Shown: positions 33,859 through 43,630, numbered from the stretch's first letter. The stretch: 64,000 bases of DNA from Mucilaginibacter sp. PAMC 26640 (GCA_001596135.1 CP014773.1:1798001-1862000); one strand, 5' to 3'. Notes: generated by a model not told the origin, from the sequence alone. A program made the numbers and translations.

Positions 33859-36042
33859 ATGAAAAAACTATTCTTCATATTTATATTATCATTTCCGGCT
33901 GTTGTGTTGGCCCAGAAATATACAGCTGCAGAGATAGCCCGGTATCAGCGGCAATCTCAGTCGGTTACTATTATCCGGGATAATTATGGTACGCCGCATA
34001 TATATGCAAAAACAGATGCAGCTGTGGTGTTTGGTTTAATGTATACCCAATGCGAAGAAAATTTTAAAGGGATTGAACGCAATTATCTTTATCAAATGGG
34101 CCTGCAAAGCCAGGCGGATGGTGGCGCACCCTTGTACACCGATGTGCAGTTACAGCTTATTGCAGATAGTGCTGATGCCATAACGGACTATAAGTCCAGC
34201 GCACCTTCCTTTAAAAAATTGCTGGATGCTTTTGCAGATGGTGTTAATTATTATTTGTACAAACATCCCGAAGTAAAACCCCTGGTATTTAAAAAGTTTA
34301 AGCCCTGGTATGCATTGATGTTTACCGATGGCAGCGTTGCCGCTACCGAAACAGGCGATATTACCCCAAAGGAAACTGAATTGTTCTATGGCAAGCGGGA
34401 AAACACTGTCGGTGCGGTGTTCAATCCCAATAGCATCATTAATACCCACGAGGATAAGGAAACCGGTTCTAATGGTTTTGCTATCTCCCCATCGCGTACA
34501 GCATCAGGAAATGCTATGTTATACATTAACCCTCACGTGCCTTTTTATTTTCGCAGCGAAGTGGGCCTGCAAAGTGAGGAAGGCTTGCATGCTTACGGCG
34601 CCGTAACCTGGGGTCAGTTTTTTATTTACCAGGGCTTTAATGCGCATTGTGGCTGGATGCATACCAGCAGTTATGCCGATGTGGGTGATATGTATGCGGA
34701 AAAAGTGGTAAAGAAAAATGGTAAGTGGTTTTACGAGTACGATGGTAAATTAAAGCCCGTAACCGAAAAAAAACTGAAGATGCAGGTTAAAAAAGGTGAT
34801 GCGTTGGTACCCGTTGAAATCACCGCCTATTATACGCACCACGGCCCGGTACTTGCCACCCGCGGAGGTAAATGGTTGGCACTTAAACACTATAACCGGT
34901 CATACAAGGCACTGTTAGAATCCTGGCTTATTACGAAGGCTAATAATTATGATGCGTATAAAACGGCCATGAATCTGTTGGCTAATACCAGCAACAATAC
35001 CGTTTATGCGGATGACAAAGGCAATACTGCCTTTTGGTATGGAGACTTTATCCCGAAACGTAACCCAACGTTTAATTGGGCTGTGCCGGTTGATGGCAGT
35101 ACCTCTGCCACTGAATGGAAAGGGCCGCATACGCTGAACGAGTTAGTACAGGTGCACAATCCGGCTACAGGATACATTCAAAATTGCAACTCTACTCCGT
35201 TTACCTCAGCTGGCACTGCCAGTCCCGATCAAACAAAATTCCCATTGTATATGGCTCCTAATGATGAGAACTATCGGGGCATTAATGCCATCAATCTTTT
35301 GAAAGATGCCAAACAGCTCACCCTGGACGGTCTTATCGCCAAAGGATATGATCATTATTTAACCTTTTTTGATGATGTGCTGCCTGCGCTGTTCGCAGCA
35401 TATGATCAAGCGCCAGATACCTTGAAAAGCAAACTTGCGGAACCAATTAGCCTATTGAAACAGTGGGACAGGCGTACAGCGGTAAATTCAGTGCCTTCCA
35501 CTTTGGCGGTTGAGTGGGGCACGCTTATTTTCCGTGCAATGCCGCCAGCCCTCCCGGGAGAAAATAGTTACCAGGTTAAACGGGTAAGGGAATTGCTTAA
35601 AAACCTGCCAGGCCAAACACAATTAGCGATGTTGAGCACCGTTATAAGTGATTTGCAGAGCCGGTTCGGTACCTGGCAAATGGCTTGGGGTGATATAAAC
35701 CGTTATCAACGCCCTCCAGCCGGAACCGGGTTTGACGATGCCGCGCCCAGCCTACCAGTGGGATCAACGTCCTCTAATTTTGGCCAGTTGCCATCTTTCC
35801 AAAGCAAACTTATGCCAGGTACCAAAAAGCGCTATGGCTTCTCGGGTAACAGCTTTATTGCGGCTGTAGAATTTGGGGCGGTAGTAAAGGCCAAATCTAT
35901 TATTACGGGCGGGCATTCATTTGACACCACCTCCCCAAACTTTACCGACCAGGCCCAAGGATATATCGATGGTAACTTTAAAGACGTATTGTTTTACCGC
36001 GCAGATGTATTAAAAAATGCGGTGAAAACTTATCATCCGTAA
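33859..36042 (+). CDS. Penicillin-acylase-family (S45) N-terminal nucleophile hydrolase
   Basis: A 727-residue exported amidase. The signal peptide is 1-18 (VVLAQ). It is made as a precursor that self-cleaves before Ser204 in ETGSNGFAISPSRT; Ser204 would become the beta-subunit nucleophile. INPHVPFYFRSE, the YTHHGPV block and the N of NNTVYADDKGN fit the Ntn oxyanion and substrate sites. Relatives cleave acyl-homoserine lactones, aculeacin or beta-lactam amides; the substrate here is unknown. The frame is open upstream to 33808, but the ATG at 33859 begins the signal peptide. It is monocistronic. Confidence 0.9.
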   Translation: MKKLFFIFILSFPAVVLAQKYTAAEIARYQRQSQSVTIIRDNYGTPHIYAKTDAAVVFGLMYTQCEENFKGIERNYLYQMGLQSQADGGAPLYTDVQLQLIADSADAITDYKSSAPSFKKLLDAFADGVNYYLYKHPEVKPLVFKKFKPWYALMFTDGSVAATETGDITPKETELFYGKRENTVGAVFNPNSIINTHEDKETGSNGFAISPSRTASGNAMLYINPHVPFYFRSEVGLQSEEGLHAYGAVTWGQFFIYQGFNAHCGWMHTSSYADVGDMYAEKVVKKNGKWFYEYDGKLKPVTEKKLKMQVKKGDALVPVEITAYYTHHGPVLATRGGKWLALKHYNRSYKALLESWLITKANNYDAYKTAMNLLANTSNNTVYADDKGNTAFWYGDFIPKRNPTFNWAVPVDGSTSATEWKGPHTLNELVQVHNPATGYIQNCNSTPFTSAGTASPDQTKFPLYMAPNDENYRGINAINLLKDAKQLTLDGLIAKGYDHYLTFFDDVLPALFAAYDQAPDTLKSKLAEPISLLKQWDRRTAVNSVPSTLAVEWGTLIFRAMPPALPGENSYQVKRVRELLKNLPGQTQLAMLSTVISDLQSRFGTWQMAWGDINRYQRPPAGTGFDDAAPSLPVGSTSSNFGQLPSFQSKLMPGTKKRYGFSGNSFIAAVEFGAVVKAKSIITGGHSFDTTSPNFTDQAQGYIDGNFKDVLFYRADVLKNAVKTYHP

Positions 36043-36131
36043 ATTGTGATCGTTGGGTGTAATGAATATTAAACAACTGGTATTTATTTATAGGTGCCAT
36101 TTGGCTTATTAACAAGATATTTAAATTAAAT

Positions 36132-36139
36132 TATATTTG
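36132..36139 (+). promoter_or_regulatory. -7 promoter element
   Basis: TATATTTG matches TAnnTTTG, 15 bases before the ATG at 36155. Confidence 0.5.
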
Positions 36140-36154
36140 TTAAGGATAACATAT

Positions 36155-36640
36155 ATGAAAAAATGTCTTTTAATAATACTGCTCACTGTATTAGGGGTTA
36201 GTTCAAACGCGCAAAGCATCACCTTTTACGACCTTACAAATTTAACCAACTTAAGCGAGGGAGAGGCCCGCCTTTATTTAACGCTCGGCAAGGTTTTTAA
36301 ACACCAGTATATTGACGAAACTAAGGGGCACAAAGAGGAGCATTTTCGTTCTACGAATGCGAAAGAAAAAGAACAGACGGTTACCATAGGCGAAAGCACT
36401 ATTTTATCAAACCATACGGTTTTGCGTTCGGTAACTTATACAACGCGCGATCCACAGCATATCCTGAATTTAATAGCTCAGGCAAAGCGAAGCAAGATGA
36501 CCATGAAATTTCAGGGGTCCGATTCCAATAACAACATCTATATCTTTGATAACGACTTTTATCACGTTGCCATGTACATCAGCACTACCGAAAACAAGGG
36601 ATCGGTGAAAATAGATCAAAAAGAGTTTATTGCAAATTGA
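36155..36640 (+). CDS. Exported hypothetical protein (161 aa)
   Basis: A signal peptide is clear (1-19, SSNAQ). The mature part is ~140 residues of mixed alpha/beta composition, with EGEARLYLTLGKVFKHQYI, RSVTYTTRD and IYIFDNDFYHVAMYIS segments, and no Cys. No domain is recognised. The start at 36155 is preferred over an upstream in-frame start because of the -7 element and the signal peptide. It follows the acylase in the same direction after 112 bases but has its own promoter-like element. Confidence 0.7.
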   Translation: MKKCLLIILLTVLGVSSNAQSITFYDLTNLTNLSEGEARLYLTLGKVFKHQYIDETKGHKEEHFRSTNAKEKEQTVTIGESTILSNHTVLRSVTYTTRDPQHILNLIAQAKRSKMTMKFQGSDSNNNIYIFDNDFYHVAMYISTTENKGSVKIDQKEFIAN

Positions 36641-36847
36641 TATTTTCAAGGGCGATAATTAGCACATTTAATTTGTACGCTCTCCCAAACTTGTACAAAC
36701 ACTGGTAAGCATTGTGCTTTCAAGCTTTGCCGCCTGTGTAAACAGCGCAATTTATCATTTATCGCAAATATTGATGACAACTTCAATGCATCCTGACTTG
36801 GAATCGGATAGATTTGTGTTTGTATGGCTGGCAAAAAAATGCTATGC

Positions 36848-37036
36848 CTACGCGCTTGCCATGCTATTTGTCCCAGCACCAAATACATACGATCTTCGGT
36901 AGCAGCTATTGCATTCGTATCGTTTTATTGGCAGAAAGAACAACAAAGTTTTCATCCAAAGAGGGCGTCTGGCTCTTGTAGTTAAATATCCAATTGTACA
37001 CTTGGGGCATTTGTGTTTTATCTTAATTGTTTCCAT
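36848..37036 (-). CDS. Small zinc-ribbon protein (62 aa)
   Basis: A 62-residue protein with two CxxC knuckles, CPKC (9-12 region) and CNSC (~42-45), about 30 residues apart, separated by a basic stretch (TTRARRPLW) and a short hydrophobic segment (MKTLLFFLPIKRY). This is the pattern of a four-Cys zinc ribbon with a possible membrane-skimming helix. The motif spacing and basic content argue that this ORF is real in an otherwise empty region. Function unknown; nucleic-acid or membrane contact is only a guess. Confidence 0.6.
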   Translation of the reverse strand: METIKIKHKCPKCTIGYLTTRARRPLWMKTLLFFLPIKRYECNSCYRRSYVFGAGTNSMASA

Positions 37037-37078
37037 GGGGTTTCTGAATAACGGTTATAGATTTTCTTACAGCATTAA

Positions 37079-37234
37079 ATTTCGGGAACATATTTAATTG
37101 AAGCCACTGCAATACATGTCGCTACTTTATTCAGCGCATCAACCAGGAACAATATTATACCCGAGAATTTTGCGCGCTTAACTGAAGTGGAATTGCTTCC
37201 CGGATTTTTCATTGGTAATGACGCTAACATGTGA
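37079..37234 (+). pseudogene. Possible remnant of a T9SS-substrate 'coathanger' domain
   Basis: An open stretch without a start reads ISGTYLIEATAI, then NIIPENFARLTEVELLPGFFIG and ends NDANM-stop. The ELLPGF-x-x-G pattern after a GTY opening resembles the beta-helical '3-coathanger' repeats at the ends of some T9SS substrates. It has no start codon and no upstream partner. The match is by eye and weak. Confidence 0.2.
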
Positions 37235-37278
37235 TAAGAGTACAGTAACTTAAAAAGCGAAAAATGGTAACTTATAAT

Positions 37279-37316
37279 TTATTATTAAATGATAGGAAAC
37301 TATTATTTAATAATAA
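37279..37316. repeat. AT-rich hairpin
   Basis: TTATTATTAAAT and ATTTAATAATAA are perfectly complementary 12-mers; three further pairs (one wobble) leave an 8-base loop. Outer sequences AACTTAT / ATAAGTT also pair after a 5-base bulge. Confidence 0.6.
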
Positions 37317-37445
37317 GTTATATAATACTCCGCCTTTAAATATTAATCAAATATAGTATTCGTGGAGATTTTTAGAAAGGCAAGGGGGGTGGACAAAAGT
37401 GAGACAAAGTTGATACGAAATGTACGCCGATGGTATAATCACCAT

Positions 37446-38594
37446 TTAAAGTCCCTTTATAATATCTTCAAGCTCCAAACTTCCTTCGAGCTTGATTTTT
37501 TTGCGGAGGCGCTGTTTCGCCTTTTTTACACCATCGGTAGTTATGCCCAGCATACCTGCCATTTCACGATTGTTGAGGTTGAGTTTTAAAAGAGCGAGTA
37601 AACGTATTTCTGTGCTGGTAACGTGCGGGTATTTGTTTCTTAAATTATATAAAAATGCAGGATGTACATTGCTGAACAATTTTTTGAATTCTTCCCAATT
37701 TTCATCGGTCATGATGTGCAGCTTCATCATGTTGGCAATTTCCCGCGCGCCATCTTCAGCATTGAACTTTCTTTTTAGCTTATCAAGCTCGGTTTTAAAT
37801 TCATCTATCAGCAGATTTTTCTGCGTTAGTTTTTCGGCATATCCGGCTATTGCGAGTTCGGCAGTCCGCAACTGCTCATCTAACCGTACCTTTTCTGAAG
37901 TTAATAGTGCTCTGTCTTTTTGTGCATGAAGGCGTTGACTGTTGAAAATCAACCCACTAATCACCATTATAAGCATCAAGCCAATTATAACGGTATTGCG
38001 CTTGTATATTTCCATTTCGGCCCGCAGTTTTACATTATTTAATTGTGTTTTGCTCCGGTCAAATTCCCATTGCGGCCGGGCGGGTATTATCGATAACGGA
38101 TTATAAAGGCTCTCTAATTTGTTTTCTGAGAAGTTATACCCTACCTGATTTTGCATAGCATCTAAAGTGGCGCTCGCATTTTTATCGATTTCTGATATCT
38201 GTTTATAGCGTTCCGTTCGGGATTTTAACACACCTTCCCGTGTTTTCGATAGTAGCCTGGATGTATTCTCTGAATGGTATTTTACTGTCGACACTAAACC
38301 TGTAGCGATGATAATCCTCGCCAGTTGTAATTGAGTTATTAAGGCATGGTAACCGGCTTTGTAAAACACGCGTGGTTGATCGACCCTTGTATTTTTTTCG
38401 AGCTTTTGTATAGAAGAAAAGATGACAGGTTTGTGGAGCACATTCAGCACAATTGCGCTGCATACCAGGCAAATAGAGGAACTGATCACAATAGCAATTG
38501 AGAAAATTGCACATCGGAATTTGTTTAAACATTCAGGCGACAATGTCCAATACAATTTGCAGGTTATTTTAAGAGTGACAGTTAAAAGTAACAA
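37446..38594 (-). CDS. LuxR-type transcriptional regulator, membrane-anchored, N-terminus degenerate
   Basis: 382 residues. The C-terminal half looks normal for a Bacteroidota sensor-regulator: a membrane helix (~200-222, IIGLMLIMVISGLIF), a coiled coil (~225-285), a region ending with NVHPAFLYNLRNKYPHVTS and a LuxR helix-turn-helix (TEIRLLALLKLNLNNREMAG, then GITTDGVKKAKQRLRKKI). In relatives the N-terminal part is a signal peptide plus tetratricopeptide repeats. Here residues 1-195 show a second hydrophobic stretch (~28-50) and no recognisable repeats. It may be a decayed or frameshifted gene. The start is uncertain. Confidence 0.6.
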   Translation of the reverse strand: MLLLTVTLKITCKLYWTLSPECLNKFRCAIFSIAIVISSSICLVCSAIVLNVLHKPVIFSSIQKLEKNTRVDQPRVFYKAGYHALITQLQLARIIIATGLVSTVKYHSENTSRLLSKTREGVLKSRTERYKQISEIDKNASATLDAMQNQVGYNFSENKLESLYNPLSIIPARPQWEFDRSKTQLNNVKLRAEMEIYKRNTVIIGLMLIMVISGLIFNSQRLHAQKDRALLTSEKVRLDEQLRTAELAIAGYAEKLTQKNLLIDEFKTELDKLKRKFNAEDGAREIANMMKLHIMTDENWEEFKKLFSNVHPAFLYNLRNKYPHVTSTEIRLLALLKLNLNNREMAGMLGITTDGVKKAKQRLRKKIKLEGSLELEDIIKGL

Positions 38595-38670
38595 AATTTT
38601 TTAAAAAAGATGTTTTTTAAGTCACTACCCTACATAACAATTTTTTGAATTTGTGCGTTTCAAAAACAGA

Positions 38671-39990
38671 TCATTCTGTTTTTTCAGCAGCCTCCGGTGC
38701 CTGGATCTGTGATATAGAAAGCGGTAGCAGTTTCCGTGTTTTTAAAAAAGTGATACTTACAATGAGCAGCGTCATGGTGCCGCCAAATAACACGGCAGGG
38801 ATGGTACCAAAGAGTTTAGCAGCCACGCCCGATTCAAAATCACCAATTTCGTTAGATGAGCCGATAAACATGGAATTTACCGCAGATACACGCCCCCGCA
38901 TTTGATCTGGAGTAAGCAATTGCATTAACGTACCCCTTATGATCACGCTCACACTATCAAATGCACCCTGCAAAAAAAGGAATATTAGCGACAAGTAAAA
39001 TATATGGGATAAACCAAAGCCAATGATACACAAGCCAAAACCGGTTATAGCAATTAGCAAATTGCGCCAGGGCCTGTTAAGGGGCGAAAATCTGATCATG
39101 ATGAGCATCGTAAGCGCCGCGCCAAGGGAGGATGCCATGCGCATAGTACCCAGTCCTTCGGCTCCAACTTTTAATATATCCAGCGCAAATACCGGTAGCA
39201 GTGCTACCACGCCACCAAAAAATACCGAAAACAGATCGAGGCTCATTGCGTAAAACATGATCTTGTTGGTAAATACAAAGTTTAGCCCTTCTTTCAAACT
39301 TTTCCAGATGTTTTCTTTGGGGATGAATACCGGCGGAAACTGGCGCAACAGGTAAACCAGCACCAGCGAAATCAGCATAAAAATGAGTATGATACCAAAT
39401 GTTGCCGTTATGCCGCTTAGCCCCGGGATGATGTGAGGCGCAAAGCCATAAACAAAGCCACCAACAAAGGGCCCCAGAATAGAAGCTACCTGCCAGCTGG
39501 AGCTACTCCAGGTACTCCCGTTCGGATATAAATCTTTTGGGATGCTTTGCGCATAAATAGTAAAGGTAGCCGGGCCGTAAAAAGCACGGGCCACGCCATT
39601 GCAGAATATCATGCTGTACAGTATTGGCAGTACCCAGTCTGTTCGTACGTACGCATGAGCACTTTGTAGCGTAACGATAAACATAGTAAGGGCGGCCATA
39701 CAAACGCCGCTAAATATCAGCAGCAGCATTTTTCGTTTTTCATATTTATCAGCAACATAGCCACCGTATAGCGCTATGCCTACAGCAGGTACAGCTTCTG
39801 CAAGCCCAATAAATGCTAATGCAATTTTACTGTGAGTTAGTTCATAAATATAGAAACCCAGCACCGTTGTTTGCATTTGATAAGCAAATGTAAAGAAGAA
39901 GCGCATGCCAATGTAGGATCGAAAATCCTTATACCGCAAGGCTGCAAATGAATCTGGTTTTTGGGGTTGTGGTTGATCTCCGTCTGGCAC
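38671..39990 (-). CDS. MFS transporter (enterobactin-exporter-like)
   Basis: 439 residues with 12 hydrophobic segments. The cytoplasmic loop motif GGYVADKYEKRKML (~75-88) is the major-facilitator loop 2-3 signature. ARAFYGPATFTIYAQSIPKDLYPNGSTWSSS (described only in part: the ARAFYGPA and PNGSTWSSS pieces) and QLLTPDQMRGRVSAVNSMF are typical of the EntS/DUF894-type branch. It probably exports a siderophore-like or drug-like compound; the substrate is unknown. It is read with the M28 peptidase gene but separated from it by a hairpin. Confidence 0.85.
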   Translation of the reverse strand: MPDGDQPQPQKPDSFAALRYKDFRSYIGMRFFFTFAYQMQTTVLGFYIYELTHSKIALAFIGLAEAVPAVGIALYGGYVADKYEKRKMLLLIFSGVCMAALTMFIVTLQSAHAYVRTDWVLPILYSMIFCNGVARAFYGPATFTIYAQSIPKDLYPNGSTWSSSSWQVASILGPFVGGFVYGFAPHIIPGLSGITATFGIILIFMLISLVLVYLLRQFPPVFIPKENIWKSLKEGLNFVFTNKIMFYAMSLDLFSVFFGGVVALLPVFALDILKVGAEGLGTMRMASSLGAALTMLIMIRFSPLNRPWRNLLIAITGFGLCIIGFGLSHIFYLSLIFLFLQGAFDSVSVIIRGTLMQLLTPDQMRGRVSAVNSMFIGSSNEIGDFESGVAAKLFGTIPAVLFGGTMTLLIVSITFLKTRKLLPLSISQIQAPEAAEKTE

Positions 39991-40041
39991 CTGTAGTTGT
40001 TTTGTGGGTCCGCAATTTACAAACCTGTTTTATGAAATAAG

Positions 40042-40067
40042 CAGGGGCGCAAAACATTGCGCCCCTG
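40042..40067 (-). terminator. Terminator-like hairpin after the M28 peptidase
   Basis: CAGGGGCGCAA / TTGCGCCCCTG (11 bp) with a 4-base loop; the minus-strand sequence after it is only moderately T-rich. Confidence 0.65.
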
Positions 40068-40072
40068 TGAAA

Positions 40073-41461
40073 CTATAATCCGTGTTGGTCTATCAGATAT
40101 ACCATTGCCGCTATTGCTGCGGCACCCAGCTCCAGCTCCCGTTTGTTTACGTTTTCAAACACATTGTTTGGTGTATGATGGATATCAAAGTAACGCTGCG
40201 AGTCGGGCCGGAAGCCCATAAGCATCACCGATGGAACAGTCTCCTTTAGCGGGCTAATATCAGTGCCGCCGCCGCCCGCAACCAGTCTGTCTGCCTCATA
40301 TGGTTCCAGCAGTGTTTTCCAATTTCTATTGATCTCTTTAAGTTTTGATGAGGAGGCGCCCTCGAAGCTAAAACCGCGCGGTGTAAAGCCGCCCTCGTCA
40401 GTTTCTATTGCGGCGATGTGTTCTTCTTTATTTTTAGCTGCCAGCTCGGCATATTTCGTCCCGCCTTTGTGGCCATTCTCCTCATTCATGAACAATACAG
40501 CACGTACCGAGTTTTTTGGTTTATAGCCGGTGGCTTTAAAAATACGCAACACTTCTACCGACTGCATTACACCGGTTCCATCGTCATGTGCACCTTCAGC
40601 AAGATCCCATGAATCCAGGTGCCCACCAACAGTAATGTATTTGTTAGGGTTGTCGGTGCCCGTAATTTCGCCAATTACGTTATATGATTTTTCGTCGGGA
40701 AGTAAAGCGCAGCTTTGTTTAAAATAAAATTTGATAAGTGGCAGCTTCCGTAATTTAAGCAGATGGCTTAATTTATTGGCCGCAATGGTTGAGATAGCTG
40801 CCGCCGGGATAATTTTAGTTTTGCCGCTAGTGTCATAAAGTGTAGCGCCGGTATGCGGATAATTATCAAGAGATTCTGTCAACGAGCGTACAATTACCCC
40901 AATAGCGCCGTATCTGGCTGCGGCTGCAGGGCCGGCAAAGCGTTGGTCGCCTGCACTGCCATATGCTGCGCCCGTCTCAATAAAACGGGGATCGAAAGCA
41001 CGATTAAAGAAAACGATCTTGCCTTTTATAACACTTTCGCCTAATGTCTCCAGTTCTTTTAAACTTTTCACTTCAATTACATTGGCAGTAAGCCCCGCTT
41101 TAGGTGTAGCTACCGACATGCCCAAGGCTGCAATGGCCACCGGGATTCGGGTTTTACCATCAATTATAAAAGCTTGCTCTTTTTCTCCCCGCACCCAATG
41201 GGGTACCATTACTTCCTGCAGGTAAACCTTATCAAAGCCGTAAGTATCCATCAACTTCTTGCTCCATTCAACAGATTTTTGTGCATTCAAAGAGCCACTT
41301 AAACGGGGGCCAATACTTTTACACAAATAACGCAGGTTTTCATAGCATTGCCCATTCACCAAAGCCTCATCATAAAGCTTACGAATGATTAGGGAATCCT
41401 GGGCTTTTAAAGTTGTAGCAGCCAGCGAAAAGGAGAGAAGAAGCAGTAAATATTTTTTCAT
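40073..41461 (-). CDS. Exported M28-family metallopeptidase (carboxypeptidase Q-like)
   Basis: 462 residues. A signal peptide (1-20, TTLKAQ) precedes a region with a PA-type insert (~130-240). The co-catalytic zinc site shows GGHLDSWDLAEGAHDDGTG (His and Asp ligands) and NEENGHKGG (catalytic Glu and ligand). Later ETDEGGFTP and a His near DIHHTPNNVFENV complete it. It is a periplasmic amino- or dipeptidase. A -7 element lies just upstream, so it is transcribed separately from recG. Confidence 0.9.
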   Translation of the reverse strand: MKKYLLLLLSFSLAATTLKAQDSLIIRKLYDEALVNGQCYENLRYLCKSIGPRLSGSLNAQKSVEWSKKLMDTYGFDKVYLQEVMVPHWVRGEKEQAFIIDGKTRIPVAIAALGMSVATPKAGLTANVIEVKSLKELETLGESVIKGKIVFFNRAFDPRFIETGAAYGSAGDQRFAGPAAAARYGAIGVIVRSLTESLDNYPHTGATLYDTSGKTKIIPAAAISTIAANKLSHLLKLRKLPLIKFYFKQSCALLPDEKSYNVIGEITGTDNPNKYITVGGHLDSWDLAEGAHDDGTGVMQSVEVLRIFKATGYKPKNSVRAVLFMNEENGHKGGTKYAELAAKNKEEHIAAIETDEGGFTPRGFSFEGASSSKLKEINRNWKTLLEPYEADRLVAGGGGTDISPLKETVPSVMLMGFRPDSQRYFDIHHTPNNVFENVNKRELELGAAAIAAMVYLIDQHGL

Positions 41462-41477
41462 TTAACGGGTGTTTAAG

Positions 41478-41485
41478 CAAAAATA
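41478..41485 (-). promoter_or_regulatory. -7 promoter element of the M28 peptidase
   Basis: On the minus strand TATTTTTG matches TAnnTTTG, 16 bases before the ATG at 41461. Confidence 0.5.
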
Positions 41486-41509
41486 CTATTTGTACCCGGA
41501 AAACCTATT

Positions 41510-43618
41510 TTATGAGATTTTATCCCAGCCTAGCCCGGCATTTGCAGACTTAAATGACTGGTGGAGGATCTGGTGCTCCGGGAGGGCAAGCTGAGGATCT
41601 TGTTCGAAGATTTGTTCTACGCACTTTCGTGCCTGGATCAGTACCTCCTGGTCGGTACTTAAGTTGGCCACTTTCAAATCCAGTATGCCGCTTTGTTGCG
41701 TGCCTTCTATATTGCCTGGTCCGCGTAGCTGCATATCTATTTCGGCTATTTCGAATCCGTTATTAGTTTTAACCATTGTGTTGAGGCGGATCCGGCCGTC
41801 GGCACTTAGCTTGTGACTACTCATTAAAATACAGTAGGACTGCTCAGCACCCCTGCCAACCCGGCCACGTAACTGGTGCAATTGCGAAAGGCCGAAGCGT
41901 TCCGCATTTTCAATGATCATAACCGATGCATTGGGTACATTAACCCCAACCTCAATTACTGTGGTAGCCACCATTATTTGTGTTTCGCCCTTAATGAACC
42001 GCTGCATCTCAAAATCCTTATCCGCGGCAGACATTTTACCATGTACCACACTTATACGATATTGCGGTAATGGAAACTCCCGAGCCATTAGTTCGGCACC
42101 ATCTACCAGGTTTTTCAGGTCCAGCTTTTCACTTTCTTGTATCAGCGGGTATACCACGTAAATTTGCCGCCCCTTCGCAATTTCCTGTTTCATGAAGCCG
42201 AACATTCTTAATCGTTGCGTATCATAAAAATGCAGTGTTTGAATAGGCTTACGCCCTGCAGGCAGTTCATCTATTACAGAAACATCCAAATCGCCATAAA
42301 GCGTCATAGCCAGGGTACGGGGAATAGGTGTTGCTGTCATCACGAGGATGTGAGGTGGTACAATATTTTTGCGCCAAAGCCTGGCCCGTTGCTCTACGCC
42401 GAAACGATGCTGTTCATCAATTACTACCAGGCCCAGGTTTTTGTATTGCACTTTATCTTCTATCAGGGCATGAGTGCCTATCAGTATTTTCAGGCTGCCA
42501 TCTTCCAGTTTTTCGTGGATAATCTGTCTCTTTTTCTGCGGTACCGAGCCGGTTAACAGCGCAACCGCTATAAAATCGTCTCCAACTAAGCTTTTGATAG
42601 TTTGAAAATGCTGATTAGCCAAAATTTCGGTGGGGGCCATAATGCAAGTTTGAAAGCCATTGTCAATAGCTATCAGCATGCTCATTAAGGCAACAACTGT
42701 TTTTCCGCTACCCACATCCCCCTGCAATAGCCGGTTCATTTGTACGCCGCGCTGGGTATCGATCCTGATCTCCTTTAAAACGCGCTTTTGCGAATTGGTG
42801 AGTTGGAACGGGAGTTTATTTTGATAAAACTCGTTAAAACAACTACCAACTGTTCCGAAAGTATTGCCCTTGAACTTTTGCGTGCGGGTTAACTTAGTCT
42901 TTAGCAATTTTAGTTGCAGGAAAAATAGTTCCTCAAATTTTAGGCGCCTGATCGCCTCGTTGAGTTGGTTTTGATTGTCGGGAAAGTGAATGTTACGATA
43001 ACTTTCTGCCCTGTTGGCAAGTTTAAAACGGTTCAGGAGATAGGCCGGGAGATTCTCTTGGATATCCTTAACATGTTGATCCAGTAAAATAGTAACGAGC
43101 TTTTGTAAGCCTTTACTGTCTAAGCTAAACTGTTTTAATTTTTCTGTTGAATTATAAGCAGGTTGGAGCGTGAGGTTGCCGTTTTGTTTAATGGTATTTG
43201 GTGCATAAAGTTCCATATCGGGATGCGCCATCTGGGGTTTCCCATTGAAAGATCCTGGCTTGCCAAAGAGCACATAGACTTTACCCGGAACCAGGCTTTT
43301 TTCAACCCACTTAATGCCCTGGAACCATACCAATTCAATGAAACCGGTATCGTCCTTACATTGTGCAACCAGGCGTTTTGTATGTTTTTCGCCGATAATT
43401 TCTTTAGAGATCAGTCGAGCCAATACCTGAACATATGGCATTTCTGTATTGATATCTCTTATTTTATAGAAACGGGTTCTATCGATATACTTAAACGGGA
43501 AGTGTTTAAGCAAATCATCAAACTTAAAAATGTGCAGTTCTTTTTTAAGCACCTCGGCACGGGCAAGGCCTACGCCTTTTAAATACTCGATGGGTGTTTG
43601 GAAGTGCTGGCTATTCAA
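41510..43618 (-). CDS. recG: ATP-dependent DNA helicase RecG
   Basis: Remodels stalled forks and branched recombination intermediates. 702 residues, normal length. The N-terminal wedge/OB domain spans ~60-160. Walker A is GDVGSGKT at 300-307. Also present are MAPTEILANQHF, a DEQH box (IDEQHRFGVEQR, near 400), MTATPIPRTL and motif VI QLRGRVGRG. Downstream of ridA by 12 bases on the same strand, so likely one transcript with it. Confidence 0.96.
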   Translation of the reverse strand: MNSQHFQTPIEYLKGVGLARAEVLKKELHIFKFDDLLKHFPFKYIDRTRFYKIRDINTEMPYVQVLARLISKEIIGEKHTKRLVAQCKDDTGFIELVWFQGIKWVEKSLVPGKVYVLFGKPGSFNGKPQMAHPDMELYAPNTIKQNGNLTLQPAYNSTEKLKQFSLDSKGLQKLVTILLDQHVKDIQENLPAYLLNRFKLANRAESYRNIHFPDNQNQLNEAIRRLKFEELFFLQLKLLKTKLTRTQKFKGNTFGTVGSCFNEFYQNKLPFQLTNSQKRVLKEIRIDTQRGVQMNRLLQGDVGSGKTVVALMSMLIAIDNGFQTCIMAPTEILANQHFQTIKSLVGDDFIAVALLTGSVPQKKRQIIHEKLEDGSLKILIGTHALIEDKVQYKNLGLVVIDEQHRFGVEQRARLWRKNIVPPHILVMTATPIPRTLAMTLYGDLDVSVIDELPAGRKPIQTLHFYDTQRLRMFGFMKQEIAKGRQIYVVYPLIQESEKLDLKNLVDGAELMAREFPLPQYRISVVHGKMSAADKDFEMQRFIKGETQIMVATTVIEVGVNVPNASVMIIENAERFGLSQLHQLRGRVGRGAEQSYCILMSSHKLSADGRIRLNTMVKTNNGFEIAEIDMQLRGPGNIEGTQQSGILDLKVANLSTDQEVLIQARKCVEQIFEQDPQLALPEHQILHQSFKSANAGLGWDKIS

Positions 43619-43630
43619 TTGATAAGCAAA

